This document shows positions 5,835 to 10,040 of a stretch of DNA of 10,040 nt, piece after piece (position 1 is the stretch's first letter; every line of letters starts with the position of its first letter). The notes below the pieces were generated by a model. That model made no database searches. It worked only from the letters and a program-made list of their open reading frames with translations, and was not told the origin of the DNA. Position numbers and translations under genes: made by a program. Source of the stretch: Omnitrophica bacterium RIFCSPLOWO2_01_FULL_45_10b (GTDB lineage Bacteria; Omnitrophota; Omnitrophia; Omnitrophales; Danuiimicrobiaceae); the NCBI GenBank assembly GCA_001804205.1, contig MHFM01000016.1:2277-12316 (forward strand). Direction: 5' to 3'.

Positions 5835-5862
5835 TTGCCTTTACCTTTAACTCAAGTATAAT
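5835..5862 (+). promoter_or_regulatory. Sigma70-type promoter for phosphoglycerate mutase
   Basis: The -35 box is TTGCCT (5835-5840) and the -10 box a perfect TATAAT (5857-5862), with a 16-base spacer, giving an untranslated leader of about 30 bases. On the opposite strand TATACT (5860-5855) overlaps this -10 box and could serve the DUF255 gene, but I see no convincing -35 for it. Confidence 0.5.
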
Positions 5863-5898
5863 AAGCGCTCATTTTAACACGGAGATAGAATTATTAAT

Positions 5899-6507
5899 AT
5901 GGCGACTTTGGTTCTGGTGCGGCACGGCGAAAGCCAATGGAATCTGGAGAACCGATTTACCGGATGGGTGGATGTGCCCCTCACAAATAAAGGCCGTGAA
6001 GAAGCGCGCCTGGCGGGTGTGAAAATAAAAGGAATCCGATTTGATAAAGCTTATACATCCGTACTCGATCGGGCGAACGAAACGCTTCAAATTGTTTTAA
6101 ACGTCATTGAACAGGAAAACATCCCAATCGAAAAAGATCAGGCCTTAAACGAACGTCATTACGGTGATTTGCAGGGACTTAATAAAGCAGAAACCTCAAA
6201 AAAATACGGGGACCAACAAGTTCATATTTGGCGCAGAAGTTACGATATCGCCCCGCCTGGCGGTGAAAGTTTAAAAGATACCGCGGCGCGCGCACTTCCC
6301 TATTTTAAAAAGAAAATCGTGCCGGACCTTAAAGCCGGAAAAAATATTTTAATTTCCGCGCACGGCAATAGCCTTCGCTCGATTGTCATGCACCTGGATA
6401 AGCTTTCCAAAGAACAAGTCCTCGAACTCAACCTCGGTACCGGCATTCCCATTATCTACGAACTCGATAAAAATTTAAAAATCCTCTCCAAAAAAGAATT
6501 GAAATAA
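5899..6507 (+). CDS. gpmA: 2,3-bisphosphoglycerate-dependent phosphoglycerate mutase, short form
   Basis: This cytosolic glycolysis and gluconeogenesis enzyme interconverts 3- and 2-phosphoglycerate through a phosphohistidine. At 202 residues it is shorter than the roughly 250-residue E. coli enzyme but matches the compact bacterial form, in which a loop is deleted: YDIAPPGGESLKDTAARALPYF (115-136) replaces a longer insert. Catalytic features are present: VRHGESQWN at 7-15 with phosphoacceptor His9, LTNKGREEA at 28-36, SVLDRANET at 54-62 with Arg58, NERHYGDLQGLNK at 84-96 with acid/base Glu85, and SAHGNSLR at 153-160 with His155. It is transcribed away from the DUF255 gene and ends 35 bp from the convergent helicase gene. 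GGAG at 5881-5884 lies 14 bases before the ATG, a longer than usual spacing. No key residue is missing. Confidence 0.96.
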   Translation: MATLVLVRHGESQWNLENRFTGWVDVPLTNKGREEARLAGVKIKGIRFDKAYTSVLDRANETLQIVLNVIEQENIPIEKDQALNERHYGDLQGLNKAETSKKYGDQQVHIWRRSYDIAPPGGESLKDTAARALPYFKKKIVPDLKAGKNILISAHGNSLRSIVMHLDKLSKEQVLELNLGTGIPIIYELDKNLKILSKKELK

Positions 6508-6542
6508 AACCAGCGAGAAGAAAAACTGCTTGAATGCTGGGC

Positions 6543-9500
6543 TCAGGATTTTCGGCGTGTAATAATTTCTTTCTGAAGCGTTTCGAATCGCTCGCGAAGT
6601 TTCGCGAAATCAACGCTTTCGAGTGAACAATCAAAGGAACGGTCGGCACGCACAAAGTAAAGCGAAGCGCGTGAGACAGAGATTTTAAGAAGCTCATAAC
6701 ACGCCAAAGCATAAAGTAAAAGCTGCCCTTGATAGCGCTCGGCATGAATTTTAAGATCGCCGCCATCATCAATCCGTGAAGTCTTATAATCCACAATCAC
6801 CCATTTTCCATCCGCTGTTTGATAAAGAAGATCAAGCGTGCCTTGAATAATCCCGGAATGAAGCCTTAACACAAAGGGGATTTCAGGATGGCGTGCTTTG
6901 GCTTGCTTAATTTCAACGAATTGCTTTGATTTTAAAAATTGAAGCGAGAGTTTTTTAATTTCATCCCGCGTTTTCTGATCTAAATTTTCACTAAAACGTG
7001 TTAACAGATAGGGCAGCCGTTCGCCGCTCTTTTCCGGCTGTGAGACTAGGTATTCAAAAATCCTATGAACAACCGTCCCAAACTCTGCCGCGCTGAGTTC
7101 TGTTTCGTCTTCACTTTCAGACCACTCTTCGATTTTGTCATGCTGAGCGAAGCGCCCGCCCAGCAGAACAGCGGGTCCGCCAGTCTGAGTGGCGGAAAGC
7201 ATCTCAGACCCTAGATCCTTCGGCTTTGCCTCAGGATGACCCTCTTGAGGTAAAATACCAAGCTCATAAGTACGACGGTATTCTTCCGGATCGTGTTCAA
7301 ACGCTGCGAATGCCGACACCGGAAGATCAATTCGATCAAATTGAATCGGCTCAATCGGTTTCAAGGATTCAATAATTTGTCCCACTTCTTCCGGCATTTT
7401 GACTTCAAGAGGTTTTCCGGCTTCAAGCGCTGTTTTTATTTTTTTATGTTCCGCCAACGGTGAAAACGGATTTCCCTGCTTTAGGGGAAACGACTGGATC
7501 ATCCGGCGTTCAAATTGGCCGGGATTTGATGCAGACCATTGATCAATCCATTCATACCAATTGGCTCCGTCATCAAATCCGCCTTCTTCAGTTCCGTTCC
7601 GCTCTGATTTTGAAACACCGGAAAGAATGAGGTGATCTTCGGCGCGCGTCATTCCCACATAAAGAAGCCGTTTGGATTCCTCATGGTTTCTTTGAATCAG
7701 TTTTTCTTTAATCCTCAGAAAGGTAAGCGTGTCCTCAGATTCTCCGCTTGCTTCATTAGATGCGCGGATGCCTAAACCGTATTCAGGATCAAAAAGAAAT
7801 CGAGCCCTCTCGTTCTGGCCTTTACGATTCAAATCGGGAAGAATGACAACTTTAAATTCAAGCCCCTTTGCCTTATGAATCGTCATGAGTTTAACGACAT
7901 TACCTTCAAGCGCTTCAACTTGAGCTTCTGATTCGCGCACTTCCTGAGTTTCAAGGCCTTTGATATAACGAATAAAATCGCCCAAGTGGACCGGCGAGCG
8001 GCTTTCAAGTTCCCGGGCAATTTCTTCAAGTTTCCTTAAATTAGCAAAATGCCGCTTTCCCTGTGGCAGGCCTAATATGTAACGGTCATATTGCGTGCGC
8101 TCGAAAACAATTTCAAGGCACTCAGAAATGCTCCATTTTTCCTTTTGCCCCAAAAGTTCAAGAAAAAAAGTGCGGAATGAATCAAGCTTCTGGCGATCCT
8201 CTTCGTTCATTTCCGGAATTTCTCGCGAATTAAGAAAAGCGCGATAAAACGGCTCCTTTGGTTCTAACCGCGTAGAATGCTCGGCGAGCCAAAAAAGTGC
8301 ATCGTCTGAAATTTGGACCAAAGGCGAACGCAATACCGCGGCAAACGGAATATCAAGATATGGATTTTCCAAAACTTCGAAAAAAGAAATTAAATCCCGG
8401 ATTTCGGGCCGGTGGTAAAAACCACGGCCGCTGACCACATAATAAGGAATATGTAAATTCCGGAGTTCATACTCATAGAGAAAGATGTCCGTTCCTGCTC
8501 GAAATAACATAGCGAAATCTTTATAGTCATACGCGCCCGAATGGGCCAAGCGCTTAATTTCCTCCGCCAGCACCTGAGCTTCCCGCATCCGCCCGTCTTG
8601 GGCCCCTTCCTCTTCGGCCTGATTGACCGTAAGAAATTGAACGGAAGGATTGTCCTTTTTTCCAAACTCAAGCGCCGATTGAAGCGGTTCAAAAGATATT
8701 TCTTTTCCCGCCCAAAGTTCTTTAAAAAAGAGGTTGACCGGATTCAAGAGTTCGCCGCGAGATCTGAAATTATCAATCAAGGAAATCCGTTCTCCTTTTC
8801 CGCCTTTAAGAAATAGTCGTTCCTTATCCAAAAAAAGCGATGCCTCGGCCCCGCGAAATCCGTAAATCGATTGCCGCCAATCGCCTACGATAAACAAATT
8901 GTCCGGCCGGCTCATGTGCACAATCAGACGGTCCTGCAAAGGCGATGTATCCTGAAATTCATCCACCATCACAAATTTGAAATTCCTGCGATATAACTCC
9001 CGGCAAGCTTTGGAAGGCAAGCTATCCCCTTCGATCAAACGGAGGGCTTCGTACTCGAGATCGTTAAAATCAAGTGAAACCCGTTCGCCTTTAAGCCCCT
9101 TATATCTGGACTCAAAATCACAAACTAAATTTAAAAAAGCGGTGCGCACTGGCTGAACAAGCTGATCCGCCCGCGAAGCAATCCATTGATCCCATACATC
9201 TTTAAAAATCCCGATTTCAGGTTTCGAGTCACTTCGCTTAAATCGCCCCTTGAGTTCTTTGAACGTTTCAAGCTCTTCCCAATTGGAAATTTCTTTCTCA
9301 AGAGCTTCTTCGATGGCCGCACAATCCTCTTCTTTTCCCTTCAAACGCTTGAGCGGTTTTAAAGCCTCCGAAACGTTAATCCTAGATTGCTTTTCATCAT
9401 CCTGTTGAACAGACAAAATCAATGAAGCGGCTTCTAATCCAAAAGCGTGCGCACAGTTTACGAGTTGTTCAATAGCTTCGCGTATCCCTTTCTCCGAGTA

Positions 9501-9944
9501 TGCTCGCAGAAGTTCAAAAACAGCGGGTTCTTGAAATCGAGCTTCCATCAGTTGATCGAGCGCTAACACTTTCAGGAGCCCGGCTTCCTCTTCTTTCAGA
9601 ACTCTGAAATTAGGATCAACACCGGCTTCAATGGGATGCTCCCGTAAAAGCCGGGCGCAGAAGGAATGGATGGTGCCAATATAAGCGTTTTCAAGTTCAC
9701 GCCGGGCTTCCTCAAGATTGCGTTCGCGCAAACCTTTCGCAATCCGTTCTTTCATTTCCTGAGCGGCTTTCTCAGTAAAGGTAATCGCAAGAATTTCCTT
9801 CGGCCGCGCTAGGTTCTCTTGCACTAAATAGAGAAACCGTTCGACAAGAACTCTGGTTTTACCCGTTCCGGCGCCGGCGGAAACACAGACATTTTTGCGT
9901 ACAGCCTGAACCGCTCTTTTCTGCTGCTCTGTCAATTTGTTCAT
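6543..9944 (-). CDS. addA: AddA/UvrD-type helicase-nuclease for double-strand break repair
   Basis: This 1133-residue protein has every superfamily 1A helicase motif: I SAGAGTGKT (22-30), Ia ITFTEKAAQEM (54-64), II VMVDEFQDTSPLQ (325-337), III IVGDWRQSIYGFRG (352-365), IV LIDNFRSR (389-396), V KLMTIHKAKGLEF (685-697) and VI RLLYVGMTRAEDHL (759-772). The C-terminus is a RecB-family nuclease: His960 (GTVVHRIFEYL), Asp1038 (QGTLDLLY), Asp1052 and Lys1054 (VDYKT), and QLLLY at 1074-1078. AddA enzymes work with AddB to unwind and resect broken DNA ends before RecA loading. AddB is not in the window; it may lie upstream beyond 10040, or the protein may act alone. A palindromic repeat encodes residues about 902-937, in the linker before the nuclease. 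The ATG start matches the usual LTEQQ..AV opening; no clear ribosome binding site is seen. Confidence 0.92.
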   Translation of the reverse strand: MNKLTEQQKRAVQAVRKNVCVSAGAGTGKTRVLVERFLYLVQENLARPKEILAITFTEKAAQEMKERIAKGLRERNLEEARRELENAYIGTIHSFCARLLREHPIEAGVDPNFRVLKEEEAGLLKVLALDQLMEARFQEPAVFELLRAYSEKGIREAIEQLVNCAHAFGLEAASLILSVQQDDEKQSRINVSEALKPLKRLKGKEEDCAAIEEALEKEISNWEELETFKELKGRFKRSDSKPEIGIFKDVWDQWIASRADQLVQPVRTAFLNLVCDFESRYKGLKGERVSLDFNDLEYEALRLIEGDSLPSKACRELYRRNFKFVMVDEFQDTSPLQDRLIVHMSRPDNLFIVGDWRQSIYGFRGAEASLFLDKERLFLKGGKGERISLIDNFRSRGELLNPVNLFFKELWAGKEISFEPLQSALEFGKKDNPSVQFLTVNQAEEEGAQDGRMREAQVLAEEIKRLAHSGAYDYKDFAMLFRAGTDIFLYEYELRNLHIPYYVVSGRGFYHRPEIRDLISFFEVLENPYLDIPFAAVLRSPLVQISDDALFWLAEHSTRLEPKEPFYRAFLNSREIPEMNEEDRQKLDSFRTFFLELLGQKEKWSISECLEIVFERTQYDRYILGLPQGKRHFANLRKLEEIARELESRSPVHLGDFIRYIKGLETQEVRESEAQVEALEGNVVKLMTIHKAKGLEFKVVILPDLNRKGQNERARFLFDPEYGLGIRASNEASGESEDTLTFLRIKEKLIQRNHEESKRLLYVGMTRAEDHLILSGVSKSERNGTEEGGFDDGANWYEWIDQWSASNPGQFERRMIQSFPLKQGNPFSPLAEHKKIKTALEAGKPLEVKMPEEVGQIIESLKPIEPIQFDRIDLPVSAFAAFEHDPEEYRRTYELGILPQEGHPEAKPKDLGSEMLSATQTGGPAVLLGGRFAQHDKIEEWSESEDETELSAAEFGTVVHRIFEYLVSQPEKSGERLPYLLTRFSENLDQKTRDEIKKLSLQFLKSKQFVEIKQAKARHPEIPFVLRLHSGIIQGTLDLLYQTADGKWVIVDYKTSRIDDGGDLKIHAERYQGQLLLYALACYELLKISVSRASLYFVRADRSFDCSLESVDFAKLRERFETLQKEIITRRKS
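7136..7240. repeat. 105-bp palindromic element inserted in frame in the helicase gene
   Basis: The ends TGTCATGCTGAG (7136-7147) and CTCAGGATGAC (7230-7240) form an inverted repeat with one mismatch. Inside is a perfect 7-bp stem TCCGCCA/TGGCGGA (7176-7182 and 7190-7196) and a CTAGATCCTTCGG segment like the one in the 2094-2190 element, so both belong to one modular family. Exactly 35 codons long, it encodes residues about 902-937, between the helicase part and the nuclease domain, and adds Gly/Ala/Pro-rich sequence unlike the surrounding charged helices. Confidence 0.82.
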
Positions 9945-9958
9945 ATCACGTTATTTTA

Positions 9959-9993
9959 CTGAGCCCGCCAACGATCTTTGGCGGGCGTAGGAT
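9959..9993. repeat. Inverted partial copy of the 2149-2183 repeat core
   Basis: These 35 bases match the reverse complement of 2149-2183 at 34 positions, including an identical 24-bp stem-loop (GCCCGCCA...TGGCGGGC, 9963-9986). The TGTCAT-type end is not recognisable, so this is a truncated or decayed copy. It lies 15 bp upstream of the helicase start codon. The stem could also work as a hairpin in an incoming transcript, though no T-run follows on either strand. Confidence 0.75.
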
Positions 9994-10040
9994 TTCCTTA
10001 AGGTAACCCTCTGCCAGCTTCATTGAACTTGAATCTTCAA

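Noticed and set aside
6508..6542. Possible bidirectional terminator between the convergent mutase and helicase genes (CCAGC ... GCTGG)
   Set aside because: The stem is only 5 bp with a loop of about 20 bases, and no T-run follows on either strand.
6538..6550. GGGCTCAGGAT at the helicase stop resembling the end of the TGTCAT-type repeat
   Set aside because: Only 11 bases match, there is no partner arm, and it lies in the coding 3' end; chance is enough.

Overview
The window looks like chromosomal DNA of an uncultured Gram-negative bacterium of moderate GC content. Evidence is N-terminal export signals or membrane anchors on several proteins, tight minus-strand gene packing, and several families of short palindromic repeats starting with TGTCATNCTGAG, CGTCATTGCGAG or CCCTCTCCC. 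Such repeats are common in metagenome-derived lineages such as Omnitrophota and Nitrospirota. I cannot fix the phylum from this window, and there is no rRNA, tRNA, transposase, CRISPR array or phage gene in it.

Layout. Six minus-strand genes run from 5824 down to 163 in this transcription order: a DUF255/YyaL-type thioredoxin-domain protein (3548-5824), two tiny ferritin-like helical-hairpin proteins (3303-3539 and 2817-3047), an exported thioredoxin-fold redoxin (2225-2824), a tRNA m1A58 methyltransferase (1261-2055), and a membrane-anchored protein of unknown function with a DUF6973-like C-terminus (163-1221). Several junctions are very tight: 8 bp between the first two genes, an 8-bp overlap between a small ferritin-like gene and the redoxin, and 39 bp before the last gene. 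Divergent from this cluster is a plus-strand phosphoglycerate mutase (5899-6507) behind a good promoter. It converges on a large minus-strand AddA/UvrD-type helicase-nuclease (6543-9944). Bases 1-162 and 9945-10040 hold no gene I can support.

How the genes may work together. The DUF255 protein, the two ferritin-like proteins and the redoxin form a plausible thiol/peroxide/iron-handling unit. That is inference from adjacency and motifs. The helicase-nuclease (double-strand break repair), mutase (glycolysis) and tRNA methyltransferase are housekeeping.

The most striking feature is the repeats. Two intergenic spacers (2071-2222 and 3052-3301) are almost entirely nested inverted repeats, with outer arms lying close to the flanking coding ends. 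Related palindromic elements have entered coding sequence in frame: a 79-bp element and a 21-bp palindrome in the DUF255 gene, and a 105-bp element in the helicase. Both proteins stay open with all recognisable motifs intact. The core of the intergenic element at 2149-2183 recurs, inverted, at 9959-9993. The two small ferritin-like proteins, one of which has lost a putative metal-binding Glu, are the best candidates for an undescribed function.
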